Assembly: GCA_014804385.1 (NCBI GenBank)
Contig: JAAUZW010000004.1
Span: 34,449-85,563 of the forward strand
From: Lachnospiraceae bacterium
GTDB taxonomy: Bacteria; Bacillota; Clostridia; Lachnospirales; Lachnospiraceae
Direction of reading: 5' to 3'
Length of the DNA: 51,115 nucleotides
Part shown: in pieces, positions 32,001 to 40,518 of the stretch
Position numbering within the stretch: the stretch's first letter is position 1
How the letters are laid out: every line of letters begins with the position of its first letter
Position numbers and translations under genes: made by a program
The notes under the pieces: model-generated
The model's database searches: none
What the model saw: only the letters and a program-made list of their open reading frames with translations
What the model was told of the DNA's origin: nothing

Positions 32001-33026
32001 TTATCCGATAAGCACCTCATGACCGCCTGCCACAACCTCGCCGACAACCCACGCCTTCTCCCCGGCTTTTTTGAGCGCTGCGACGGTCTGATCCGCATCG
32101 GCAGGATCCACTGCCAACACCATGCCAAGTCCCATATTATAAGTGTTATACATCATTTTTTCTTCCAGATTTCCGGTCTTTTGTAAAAGCGCAAAGATGG
32201 GCGGTATCTCGTAGCTGCCCTTCTCCACCCTGGCGGACACACCTTCCGGCAGCATCCGGGGAATGTTCTCATAAAAACCGCCGCCGGTGATATGGCTGCA
32301 GCCCTTGACTCTCACGCCCGTCGCCTTAACCGCTTCCAGCGCTTTCACATAAATTCTGGTCGGCGTAAGCAGTGTCTCTCCCAGAGTCGCTCCCAGCTCG
32401 TCATAGTGAACCGAAAGCTTCTCCTTCGTCACATCAAACACCTTTCGTACCAGAGAAAAGCCGTTGCTGTGCACGCCCGAGGATGCAATGCCGATCAGCG
32501 CATCCCCCGGTTTGATCTGTGCGCCCGTGATCAGTTCCTTTTCCTCCGCCACGCCCACAGCAAACCCTGCCAGATCGTACTCCTCCTCCGGCATCAGCCC
32601 CGGATGCTCCGCCGTCTCACCGCCGATGAGCGCCGCGCCTGCCTGCTTACAGCCCTCTGCCACACCCTTTACGATTGCAGCGATCTTCTCGGGATAGTTC
32701 TTGCCACAGGCTATGTAATCCAGGAAAAACAGGGGCTGTGCACCGGCGCATACCACATCGTTGACGCACATCGCCACACAGTCGATTCCCACGGTGTCAT
32801 GCTTATCCATCAGATAGGCAAGCTGGATCTTGGTGCCCACACCGTCTGTTCCCGAGAGAAGCACCGGCTTCTCCATATCCTTGATCTTCTCCAGAGAGAA
32901 TGCGCCGGAGAATCCGCCGAGCCCTCCCAGCACCTCCGGCCTCATGGTTCCTTTCACATACTGCTTCATCAGCTCCACCGAACGGTATCCCGCCTCGATA
33001 TCAACGCCTGCTGCCTTGTAGTCCAT
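32001..33026 (-). CDS. purM: Phosphoribosylformylglycinamidine cyclo-ligase
   Basis: 341 aa, GAGGAGG before the [23 protein letters not shown] at the start, [16 protein letters not shown] (nucleotide-binding), [14 protein letters not shown] and [18 protein letters not shown] are the AIR synthetase signatures. The reaction is FGAM + ATP to AIR, step five of purine synthesis. It follows purE by 31 bases in the same transcript. Confidence 0.97.
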   Translation of the reverse strand: MDYKAAGVDIEAGYRSVELMKQYVKGTMRPEVLGGLGGFSGAFSLEKIKDMEKPVLLSGTDGVGTKIQLAYLMDKHDTVGIDCVAMCVNDVVCAGAQPLFFLDYIACGKNYPEKIAAIVKGVAEGCKQAGAALIGGETAEHPGLMPEEEYDLAGFAVGVAEEKELITGAQIKPGDALIGIASSGVHSNGFSLVRKVFDVTKEKLSVHYDELGATLGETLLTPTRIYVKALEAVKATGVRVKGCSHITGGGFYENIPRMLPEGVSARVEKGSYEIPPIFALLQKTGNLEEKMMYNTYNMGLGMVLAVDPADADQTVAALKKAGEKAWVVGEVVAGGHEVLIG

Positions 33027-33057
33027 TTTACCTCCTCATCGAAGCGTTTCTGCTTCC

Positions 33058-33567
33058 TTATGCCTTCAAATATGATTTATAGCCCACTTCCTGAAGCTTC
33101 GCATCCTTTTCCTGTACGCTCTCTTTCAGGCTCTTACTATACTCCTTAAGCCGCTCTAACAGAGCCGGGTCCGAAACCGCCAGAATCTTCGCCGCCAGAA
33201 TACCTGCGTTCTGACCGCCGCCGATCGCCACCGTGGCCACCGGAATGCCCGAAGGCATCTGTACGATAGAATACAGAGAATCCACGCCGCCCAGATCCGA
33301 GGTCTTCATGGGCACGCCGATCACCGGCATCGGGAAGATCGCAGCACACATACCCGGCAGATGCGCCGCCTTGCCGGCTCCCGCAATGATTACTTTAAAT
33401 CCCTTCTCCTCCGCGCTTTTCGCATACTCGAAGAACACATCGGGCTCTCTGTGGGCAGAGATGATCGTCATCTCATAAGAAACACCCAGCTCCTCCAAAA
33501 TATCTGCAGCCTTTGCCATAATGGGCATATCCGAATCGCTGCCCATCACGATGCCTACCTGTGCCAT
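33058..33567 (-). CDS. purE: 5-(carboxyamino)imidazole ribonucleotide mutase
   Basis: 169 aa. AQVGIVMGSDSDMPIMAKAA, IISAHREPD and GAGKAAHLPGMCAA are the PurE signatures. The enzyme makes CAIR; whether it works on N5-CAIR (with PurK) or directly on AIR cannot be told from the window, which has no purK. First gene of the purE-M-N-D run with its own promoter. purC, purF, purH and purL are not here. Confidence 0.96.
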   Translation of the reverse strand: MAQVGIVMGSDSDMPIMAKAADILEELGVSYEMTIISAHREPDVFFEYAKSAEEKGFKVIIAGAGKAAHLPGMCAAIFPMPVIGVPMKTSDLGGVDSLYSIVQMPSGIPVATVAIGGGQNAGILAAKILAVSDPALLERLKEYSKSLKESVQEKDAKLQEVGYKSYLKA

Positions 33568-33623
33568 TTATATTTTCCTCCTCACCACAATATCTTGTAG
33601 TAAAACAAAGTTTCTTAATCTAC

Positions 33624-33652
33624 AGTATACAAAATTTCCCCCGATTCTGCAA
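33624..33652 (-). promoter_or_regulatory. Promoter of the purEMND run
   Basis: On the minus strand TTGCAG (33647-33652), 17 bases, TATACT (33624-33629). The leader is only about 50 bases, too short for a purine riboswitch. Confidence 0.75.
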
Positions 33653-33688
33653 CTATCTTTTCCCGCCGCTCGAGAGGATAATGCCGTC

Positions 33689-35767
33689 TCACTCGGTCTC
33701 CTCCAGAGCCCGATTCAGCTCCTCGCAGCCAGGCAGTACAAATTGACCGTTTTGGATAATAATGATCTTCTCACCTGAACCGGTCAACACCGAAACCTCT
33801 CCCAGCTCGTCATAGGGGATCGTGACATCCGTATGGCACTGGAAATAAGCTTTACTGACGTCTGTGTCACGTAAAACTGACACTTCGTTATCCTTGGCGA
33901 TGATCTCCTTGCCGTCCGGATTATAGAGGCGCACCTGTTCCTCATGGGAATAGCAGGTATCTCCCAGCGCAAAGTGAGGTCCCGTCTTCTCCGCGATCAG
34001 GATCGGCAGCTTATCCTCGATATGATATTTCCTTGCCACACGATAAGCTGTCGTGTTGGTGCCGATAGCGAACTCTCCCATCGGCAGCTTGTCGTGATGG
34101 TAAAGCACGTTATCCTTGATATACTTCCGATTCTCCTCCTCGGAGGGGAAGTTCCCGCAGCTGTAATCCGTCACGAAGCCATCCTGAAACCGGAGCCGGA
34201 GATCCTTATACTCCAAACCCTTTAAGAACACTCCGGTCACATGAAGAAGTCCCTCCGTTCCCGTCAGCACAGGCGAGGTAAAGACCTCTCCCACAGGGAT
34301 ATTGACGTCCGCCACACAGTTTTCAAAATTCGTCTGGGTTCTCGGATCCTCCAGCTTGTGAAGCTGTACTTTGATATCTGTTTCGTTTGCGCCGCATCCT
34401 TTGACCATTACAGTCAACCCCTTATCCAGCGTATCTATGATCGTCTGCTGGATCTTGCGGTATAGCATATAGTCCAGTGTATTGATCCGCATCACATCGT
34501 CAAAAATCTCCCCGAACCGTTCCCCGATCTGAGGCACAGGAAAGGCAATGATCGTGAAACTGCGCTCTTCTCCCTTAATGTATTCATTCTGTATCGCAAA
34601 CACCTGTCCCGCATTGGCCACGGAAATCTTCTGCTGTTTCTCGGAAAGCCGGCATGCAGCTGCCTTCGTCTCCGGCACAAAGGGCTCCTCCCCGAAGCTC
34701 TCCACCACCGCCGGCCCCCCGTAGAGCGCCGCCAGCTCCTTATGCCGTTCAAAAACATTTCTCACCGCCTCGATCTTCCGCTCCGCCAGCGCCCCGTCCA
34801 GAAAGAGCGCCATATCCTCTCTGTGGTCGTAATCGTACTGTCTGTTCGGATTCGCGCCACAGTAACCATTCTTGTTCACGCCTCTGCCCTGAAAAATATT
34901 CGTACCGGCCCGGCAGAAGGTTGAATGTAGACCGATTCGGTCAAAATTGTGAACAGCCTGCCGGATCACGCGCTCAAATCCTAAAAAGTAACGGATTTCC
35001 GCAGTCTCCTTAATGGAGATATCCTTATTGCACACCTCAAAGCCGATGCGGTAGCCCTCCGTGTAGGTATCCGCCATCAGCTTGATCTTCTCTGCAGGCA
35101 TTTCATCCAGGTGAGCCGCCATTTTTATCTCATCCTCTGTGATATACTCTCCAAAGTAATAGAGATAGCGCAAATCCGACAGATCGCTCTCCATGATAAT
35201 ACGGCGTGCGAAATCCCGATCTGCATCCAGAAGACACAAGGTCCTGTCTTCAAACTCCGCCTCATAGTAATCGCTCACAAACCAATAAAGGATCTGCCTG
35301 AGTTCCTCCGCCTCCGGCACTGCACCCTCCGCCTCCTGAGCCGCGCACACAAAAGCCTGATACACCTCCAGCAAAAGTTCCATTCGGATCACCATGGCCG
35401 CCCGGTTTCCCTCATAAGCCGCAGGTATCATACTGCGCAGCTCCGTGTAGAGAAAGGACAGCATCCGACCCATTGACTCTCCAAGTCGATCTACTGCATA
35501 GGTCGGATTCGCATAGCTCTCACTGTAGCGCTCCGGTAAAATATCCGCGTAAAGCAGATGATTATGCTCTTTAAGCATTTCCAACGTCATCTGCCGCAGA
35601 GCCCCGCTCTCTACCAGCTTCCAGGTGTCCTCCATCAGTTCCACAAACTGTGCCATCCGGATAAAATACTCCCCGTAAGGCGGCGGGCAGATTGACTCAT
35701 TCGGTATTTCCTGAATCCGTGTAAGAGCCAGTTCCCAGCGTTCTAAAATCAACTCTTCCTGTTTCAT
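33689..35767 (-). CDS. M29-family aminopeptidase with long N-terminal extension
   Basis: 692 aa; typical M29 enzymes are about 370-410 aa. The C-terminal half (about 330-690) carries the M29 metal-site words NIPVGEVFTSPVLTGTEG, LPMGEFAIGTNT, GPHFALGDTCYS and CHTDVTIPYD. The N-terminal ~330 residues are mainly helical with many acidic residues and aromatic pairs (YIRMAQFVELMEDTW; YLYYFGEYITEDEI) and no motif I know. The enzyme should remove N-terminal amino acids using two metal ions in the cytoplasm. No signal peptide. It lies upstream of purE, with the purE promoter at its 3' end. Confidence 0.88.
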   Translation of the reverse strand: MKQEELILERWELALTRIQEIPNESICPPPYGEYFIRMAQFVELMEDTWKLVESGALRQMTLEMLKEHNHLLYADILPERYSESYANPTYAVDRLGESMGRMLSFLYTELRSMIPAAYEGNRAAMVIRMELLLEVYQAFVCAAQEAEGAVPEAEELRQILYWFVSDYYEAEFEDRTLCLLDADRDFARRIIMESDLSDLRYLYYFGEYITEDEIKMAAHLDEMPAEKIKLMADTYTEGYRIGFEVCNKDISIKETAEIRYFLGFERVIRQAVHNFDRIGLHSTFCRAGTNIFQGRGVNKNGYCGANPNRQYDYDHREDMALFLDGALAERKIEAVRNVFERHKELAALYGGPAVVESFGEEPFVPETKAAACRLSEKQQKISVANAGQVFAIQNEYIKGEERSFTIIAFPVPQIGERFGEIFDDVMRINTLDYMLYRKIQQTIIDTLDKGLTVMVKGCGANETDIKVQLHKLEDPRTQTNFENCVADVNIPVGEVFTSPVLTGTEGLLHVTGVFLKGLEYKDLRLRFQDGFVTDYSCGNFPSEEENRKYIKDNVLYHHDKLPMGEFAIGTNTTAYRVARKYHIEDKLPILIAEKTGPHFALGDTCYSHEEQVRLYNPDGKEIIAKDNEVSVLRDTDVSKAYFQCHTDVTIPYDELGEVSVLTGSGEKIIIIQNGQFVLPGCEELNRALEETE

Positions 35768-35813
35768 TCTTTTCCTCCTGTCAAAAGCTCTCCCGGCTGT
35801 CCCTATCCTGTCC

Positions 35814-36134
35814 TCATGCGTATGCCCCTGCGTACAGGATCACACTGAGCACCGCCAGAACCAATACATTCAATACAATGCCCAGATAACTGAAAAAATA
35901 AAACTTATCCCGCTCTGATTTTGAGATCACGCCCAAAATAATTCCCGCAAAGGCAAAAATCATCGTAAGGAACGCCGCCGCTCCGTACTCCAGCGGAACC
36001 TTCCCCGCATTCCGATAACTGTTCAGAACAATATACCCCAGCGTTACCAGAGAGATCACCCCCAGAATAGTCGCCATGATCCCCTTTAGAGTGTGTTCCT
36101 TCGTGGTAAACATGAAACTGTTTTTCTTTAACAT
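35814..36134 (-). CDS. Small membrane protein (DUF6142-like)
   Basis: 106 aa from the ATG at 36134 with GAGGA seven bases upstream. After a polar start (LKKNSFMFTTKEHTLKG) come three hydrophobic segments at about 18-38, 50-68 and 80-102. The FTTKEHTxKGIMATILG opening is common in Lachnospiraceae membrane proteins that I believe are grouped as DUF6142; function unknown. It ends 46 bases before the M29 gene. Confidence 0.65.
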   Translation of the reverse strand: MLKKNSFMFTTKEHTLKGIMATILGVISLVTLGYIVLNSYRNAGKVPLEYGAAAFLTMIFAFAGIILGVISKSERDKFYFFSYLGIVLNVLVLAVLSVILYAGAYA

Positions 36135-36162
36135 AGCCCCGTCCTCTTTATCCTGCACTAAA

Positions 36163-36193
36163 CGTATAAGCAGAGACTCGATCTACTTATACG
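36163..36193. repeat. Family C inverted repeat, short copy
   Basis: CGTATAAGCAGA and TCTACTTATACG face each other across a 7-base loop GACTCGA, with one mismatch. The arm TATAAGCAGA-GACTC recurs as the outer arms of the larger element at 49265-49382. Confidence 0.55.
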
Positions 36194-36195
36194 CG

Positions 36196-36237
36196 GAAAA
36201 TGGGTGCTTTCGCCCTCGCCGAAAACACCCATTCCAT
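36196..36237 (-). terminator. Possible terminator after the 50-aa gene
   Basis: On the minus strand AATGGGTG pairs with CACCCATT, with an inner TTTCG/CGAAA stem, followed by TTCC. It begins six bases after the stop codon at 36239. The T-run is short. Confidence 0.5.
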
Positions 36238-36238
36238 T

Positions 36239-36391
36239 CTAAAACAAGATTTTGTTTCTTCCCGCCAAAAGCTTCGCGCCGCTGATAACCAGAAGCACGC
36301 CGCCGGCTACGCCCACCACCATGGTCACTACGCCGAGCGCAATGTTAAGCGCCCCCGAGCCGCCCATGATCTTATACGTTCTCTCTTCCAT
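36239..36391 (-). CDS. 50-aa single-helix membrane protein
   Basis: The minus strand reads MEERTYKIMGGSGALNIALG, then a glycine- and valine-rich membrane helix (VVTMVVGVAGGVLLVISGAK), then a short basic tail LLAGRNKILF and TAG. GGGAGCGGAACAAAT precedes the ATG. It lies between pyrE (60 bases upstream on the same strand) and the DUF6142-like gene and is followed at once by a terminator-like hairpin. Glycine spacing suggests helix packing, perhaps oligomers. No family recognised; it is easy to miss because of its length. Confidence 0.7.
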   Translation of the reverse strand: MEERTYKIMGGSGALNIALGVVTMVVGVAGGVLLVISGAKLLAGRNKILF

Positions 36392-36451
36392 ATTTGTTCC
36401 GCTCCCTTCTCTGTTTTATCGGGAAAAAATGACAGCCCGACACAAATTGAC

Positions 36452-37129
36452 TTATTTCGCGCCGTAGGTTTCATAGTAAGCGTCTATGGCGCTCTTTAAT
36501 GTTTCGTCGATATAGACCGTACCACCGTAAGGCTTGTTGTATAGATACTCCACTACCTCCTCCATGGTCACGATCGCTCCGGTCGCAAATCCGTACTTCT
36601 CCTCAATCTCGGCAAGAGCGCTCTTTTCACTCTCAAGGCCCCGTTCCATACGGTTTAGGGATACCATCAACCCCTTGATCGTGACATCTGCCTGCGCCCG
36701 AATGATGGGAAAGGTCTCCTCTATCGATTTCCCTGAGGTGGTCACATCCTCTATGATCACCACCCTGTCGCCATCCTGTAACTTACTGCCAAGCAAAATA
36801 CCTGTATCGCCGTGATCCTTTACCTCTTTTCTGTTTGCACAGTAACGGATTTCTTTTCCGTAGAGCTCGCTGATCGCCATGGTCGTCGCCACCGCAAGCG
36901 GGATTCCCTTGTAAGCAGGTCCGAACAGAACATCAAACTCAAGCCCGTAACGGTCATGAATCGCCTTCGCATAATATTCTCCCAGTCTGCGAAGCTGTGC
37001 GCCTGTCACATAAGCGCCCGCATTCATAAAAAAAGGAGACTTTCTGCCGCTCTTTAAAGTAAAATCTCCAAACTTCAACACCTGGCTGTCCACCATGAAG
37101 CCGATAAACTCCTGTTTATACTGTTCCAT
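36452..37129 (-). CDS. pyrE: Orotate phosphoribosyltransferase
   Basis: 225 aa. FTLKSGRKSPFFMNAGAYVT at the substrate loop, LFGPAYKGIPLAVATTMA and the PRPP-binding VVIIEDVTTSGKSI identify PyrE. It makes OMP from orotate and PRPP, the fifth step of pyrimidine synthesis. Length and sequence fit the clostridial form. It stands apart from other pyr genes. Repeat B3 lies 49 bases upstream. Confidence 0.96.
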   Translation of the reverse strand: MEQYKQEFIGFMVDSQVLKFGDFTLKSGRKSPFFMNAGAYVTGAQLRRLGEYYAKAIHDRYGLEFDVLFGPAYKGIPLAVATTMAISELYGKEIRYCANRKEVKDHGDTGILLGSKLQDGDRVVIIEDVTTSGKSIEETFPIIRAQADVTIKGLMVSLNRMERGLESEKSALAEIEEKYGFATGAIVTMEEVVEYLYNKPYGGTVYIDETLKSAIDAYYETYGAK

Positions 37130-37177
37130 CTCCGTGCCTCTCCTTCCCGCCTTCGTATATTCCTGTGATAATTTACC

Positions 37178-37242
37178 GTGTGAGACTTAGAACTTCTCAG
37201 CGAAGTGCCCTCTGCATGAGCTGTTAGAAGTTCTTCTCACAC
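37178..37242 (-). repeat. Structured repeat family B, copy 3 (upstream of pyrE)
   Basis: Outer GTGTGAGA/TCTCACAC, middle AGAACTTCT/AGAAGTTCT, and a core GCGAAGTGCCCTCTGCATGAGC that is nearly the core of copy 1. The leading GGAGAATGCC hairpin of copies 1 and 2 is missing. It would be in the pyrE leader or just before it. Confidence 0.8.
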
Positions 37243-37307
37243 AATTCACTGTATCACATCCGGGGACTCTTTTCAATGTGCAATTCTTTTACTATCAACA
37301 GCCCATA

Positions 37308-37505
37308 TTACAGGTGCATTGAAACATATACCCCTACCGCGGCCACCAACAAAATAAGCAGTGTCCAAAATAAGATTTTCCCCAAAGCCTGCTGTTTTTT
37401 CGTAACTTTTTCACCTTGCATCCGCTTGCGCTCATATTCCAAAGCGTTTGTCTCCAGTGCAAGATTTTGCATAATATTATCTCTTCTTATCGGATTAATT
37501 CCCAT
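37308..37505 (-). CDS. 65-aa tail-anchored-type membrane protein
   Basis: AAAGGAGG lies seven bases before the ATG, inside the 3' end of the ABC permease gene, which it overlaps by 11 bases. Residues 1-42 are polar and basic (NALEYERKRMQGEKVTKKQQ); residues 43-63 are one membrane helix (KILFWTLLILLVAAVGVYVS). It is probably translated with the NatA/NatB system and could be an accessory subunit. Confidence 0.75.
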   Translation of the reverse strand: MGINPIRRDNIMQNLALETNALEYERKRMQGEKVTKKQQALGKILFWTLLILLVAAVGVYVSMHL

Positions 37506-39597
37506 GTCGAACCTCCTTTATGCTCACCCAGCCGATTCCAATCAGCACAAGCCCCACAACGCACAGACTCAGTGCTTCCAATACCGAAAGCGTATCTTGA
37601 TAAAGCACCGGCAGTACTTTCCCAACCTGCTCCGGATAACAGCTGATAAAAACGCTGATCGCATTGTTGATAAAGTGCATCAGCATGGCCGGATAAATAC
37701 TGCCCGTTTTCCAGACGACGAGACAGAGCAGCATTCCCAGCAAGCCGGTAGGGATGAATTTCACGAGGCTCATGTGATACAGTCCGAATAGTATTGCCGT
37801 GATCGCGATTGCCGAAGACACGCGATATTTCGCCTTCAGCGAATGCATGATCACGCCGCGGAACAGCATTTCCTCGCAGACCGCAGGTGCAAGAGCGATC
37901 ACCAAAAATACCGCCGGCACATTGCCGCTCATAATATCCTCGAAAACCGTCTCCACATTGCCTGCACTCTCAGGAAATAAACTCATCAAACCGACGGCAA
38001 TGACCAGATTGATCAGATACGCTCCTGCAATGAGCACTGCACCGCCCACATAATCCGTCGCTTTGGCATGTGCAAAACCGTAAGTCTCCTTCACATCCCG
38101 CTTCGTATAGATTACCAGGAACAGCGGTACCGCAAGCAGGATCAACTGTGTGCCGAAAACGCCCATCAGACCGTATCTGATCTGCAGCATACTTCCCGCA
38201 TAGAGCACCAAAAGCATCGTAACCGCCACCACGAACCACACGTCTGATACCGTAGGCACACCTCCCGGCTTTAGATCGCTCCGCTTTTCAAAAAGCTGCA
38301 GTCCGGCCTTGCCGTCAGAAAACAGGATCGCTTCGCTGTCATAAATCTTGCTTAAGAACAGAATTGCGATCACCGCATAAGCTACGTTGCTTAGAAGTAC
38401 GATCGCGATTGCGGCATAATCCACTTTAAACAGCAGCATATTTTTCACAAGAAGACATATATTTGCCACCGGCACCATCGCCATCGTCTGTGTCAATTCA
38501 ATATTCGGTATAAAACCGACGTAGCCCACAAACATTACCACCAACATAAGCGGCGTAATATAATTATTCGCTTCCTTATAGCTCTTGGCAAAGGATGTGA
38601 CGCACATCGCCACCGCACTGATGAATAAGGAGAATGCAAACACTGCCAGGATACACACAAGTATCGCCGGAAAAAACTTCGCCAGATCAAATGATCCCAT
38701 ATCCGTCTGCATATCCAGCATTTTATACATATAAAAAGTAATCGCTCCCATAGAAAGGATATTGAGCAGCGCCGAAATGATACCGATTAGCGCCACCGTA
38801 ATAAACTTGGATACGATCAGCTGTCTGTTCGTCACCGGGAGCGTAAGGATCGTCTCCAGAGTCCCTCTCTCCCGTTCTCCCGCAGTCGTGTCGATCGCCG
38901 GATACATCGTTCCCATCAGCAGGCTGATCACCAGCATAAACGGAAGGATCGACCCCATAATGCTTCCGATCGACTGCTCACTGCTGGCAATATCCTGCCT
39001 CGCATACGCGATCGGTTCCAATACCGCCTGCACATCCAGCCCCTCATCTGCGATCATCTGTTTCGACAGATCCTCTTTCAAGGCATCAAACACATCCATA
39101 ATAAGACCCGCCGCATAGGAGGAATTATCTGCAGAAGAAAGATAATACACATCATACTGCATCCTGCCATCCTGCGGTCTCCCGGAGATATACACATCGA
39201 TTTCCTCTTCGTTCAGCGCAGTCACATAATCCGTAATGCTGTCGGAATCTACAATTGTAATCTCGTACGACTGCTCTTCTTCCTCTGCTGTCTCCTGCGT
39301 TTCCGCCCCAGACGCTTCACTGTCCGTCTGCACTACGCCCTCTGCGCTCTCCCTGCCGTTCTGACGAAAATCCTCCAGCTTATGCAAGAATCTGCCCTCG
39401 TCTTCCGCCGCCACGACGATCTTATAATTATTTTTTTCCATACTGGAAGAGATAAAGGTCATAAGCTGCATGGCGCCGAGAAAAATAAGCGGATATAGGA
39501 TGATCGGTATCACTAACATAATAAACACCGTCTTCTTGTCCCGGAAAACATCCAACATTTCCTTTTTCACTAAAGTCTTTAATATCCTCGTACTCAT
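37495..39597 (-). CDS. ABC-2 permease fused to a CPBP intramembrane protease
   Basis: 700 aa. The first ~420 residues are a NatB-type ABC-2 permease: a first helix (FIMLVIPIILYPLIFLGAMQ), a large extracellular loop of about 130 acidic residues, then five helices with AGERERGTLETILTLPVTN. The C-terminal ~230 residues form a CPBP (CAAX-protease/bacteriocin-processing) domain with EEMLFRG (E575, E576, R580), LYH (H608) and HFINN (H641, N645). It overlaps natA by four bases. NatAB exports sodium in Bacillus; the protease fusion suggests peptide export or self-protection instead. Confidence 0.9.
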   Translation of the reverse strand: MSTRILKTLVKKEMLDVFRDKKTVFIMLVIPIILYPLIFLGAMQLMTFISSSMEKNNYKIVVAAEDEGRFLHKLEDFRQNGRESAEGVVQTDSEASGAETQETAEEEEQSYEITIVDSDSITDYVTALNEEEIDVYISGRPQDGRMQYDVYYLSSADNSSYAAGLIMDVFDALKEDLSKQMIADEGLDVQAVLEPIAYARQDIASSEQSIGSIMGSILPFMLVISLLMGTMYPAIDTTAGERERGTLETILTLPVTNRQLIVSKFITVALIGIISALLNILSMGAITFYMYKMLDMQTDMGSFDLAKFFPAILVCILAVFAFSLFISAVAMCVTSFAKSYKEANNYITPLMLVVMFVGYVGFIPNIELTQTMAMVPVANICLLVKNMLLFKVDYAAIAIVLLSNVAYAVIAILFLSKIYDSEAILFSDGKAGLQLFEKRSDLKPGGVPTVSDVWFVVAVTMLLVLYAGSMLQIRYGLMGVFGTQLILLAVPLFLVIYTKRDVKETYGFAHAKATDYVGGAVLIAGAYLINLVIAVGLMSLFPESAGNVETVFEDIMSGNVPAVFLVIALAPAVCEEMLFRGVIMHSLKAKYRVSSAIAITAILFGLYHMSLVKFIPTGLLGMLLCLVVWKTGSIYPAMLMHFINNAISVFISCYPEQVGKVLPVLYQDTLSVLEALSLCVVGLVLIGIGWVSIKEVRHGN

Positions 39598-40409
39598 CTG
39601 CGCACCCGTCTCTTTCCTTTATCCTCTGTACTAGAATCGGATCTGTCGGATTCCAGACCGCCGTTTGCAGCTATCAGTCCGGCAAATACATCTCTTAAAC
39701 TGTCATGACCTGTCTGCTTTTTCAACTCTGCGGGCGTACCCTCGCCAATGATCCTGCCCTGATGGATCATGATGATCCTGTCACACAGATATTCCGCTTC
39801 TTCCATATAATGCGTGGAATAGAGTACCGTTTTGTCTCTGTCCCGCTCCCCCTTCATAAAGTCCACGATTGCCGCACTGCTGATGATATCCAGTCCCAGC
39901 GTCGGCTCGTCAAAAATATAGACCTGCGGGTCATGTACGAGACACCTCGCGATCGAAGCGCGCTGCGTCTGTCCGGTAGACAGCTTCTCGATCCGGTTAT
40001 CCAGAAAGGATTCCATAGAAAGCACTTCACTGATCTCGTCGATCCGCCGCTTCGTATCCTCCTCCGGCACACCGTAGAGTGCGCCGATCATCTGCAGCAG
40101 TTCTCTCGTTGAAAACCGTCCATAAAGTTTTGTATTGTTTGACAGATAGCCGATATGTCTTTTCACTTCTATATCATCCGACACTTCTTCGTCGCCAAGC
40201 CAGATACTTACCATGCCGCTTGTCGGTCTCATCAACTTGGACATCATCCGCAGAAGCGTGGTCTTTCCCGCCCCGTTGGGTCCCAGTATCCCGACGATCT
40301 CACCCTCTTTCACGGACAGTGAGATACCATCCACAGCGTTAAACTCACTCTTTTTGTTTCTCTTTTCATTTCTGGTAAATGTCTTTACCAGATTGTCAGC
40401 CGTAATCAT
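39594..40409 (-). CDS. ABC transporter ATP-binding protein, NatA-like
   Basis: 271 aa. GPNGAGKTT (Walker A), LSTGQTQRASIARCLVHD (signature), VYIFDEPTLGLD (Walker B) and a STHYMEEAEYLCDR H-loop are all intact. An acidic/basic tail of about 25 residues (SDSSTEDKGKRRVRR) is unusual. It is the motor for the permease-protease fusion that follows with a four-base overlap. A 24-bp palindrome lies 43 bases before its start. Confidence 0.92.
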   Translation of the reverse strand: MITADNLVKTFTRNEKRNKKSEFNAVDGISLSVKEGEIVGILGPNGAGKTTLLRMMSKLMRPTSGMVSIWLGDEEVSDDIEVKRHIGYLSNNTKLYGRFSTRELLQMIGALYGVPEEDTKRRIDEISEVLSMESFLDNRIEKLSTGQTQRASIARCLVHDPQVYIFDEPTLGLDIISSAAIVDFMKGERDRDKTVLYSTHYMEEAEYLCDRIIMIHQGRIIGEGTPAELKKQTGHDSLRDVFAGLIAANGGLESDRSDSSTEDKGKRRVRR

Positions 40410-40451
40410 TCTGCATTCTCCCTATGTCATTTTAAATCTCTCCGTACATGC

Positions 40452-40475
40452 ACTGTATATATTAATATATACAGT
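40452..40475. promoter_or_regulatory. Perfect 24-bp palindrome upstream of natA
   Basis: The half-site ACTGTATATATT is followed directly by its exact reverse complement. The GTATA/TATAC ends resemble operators of the GntR/YtrA subfamily. The palindrome also holds TATA elements and may overlap the natA -10 region. No regulator gene is next to it; a YtrA-type regulator is encoded at 27552-27935. Confidence 0.7.
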
Positions 40476-40518
40476 ATAGAGGCAGTTTTGCCAAGTGCGC
40501 ATACAAAAACCGCGATTC

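Noticed and set aside
33568-33629. Purine riboswitch before purE
   Set aside because: The leader from the predicted start to the ATG is about 50 bases with no three-stem aptamer pattern.
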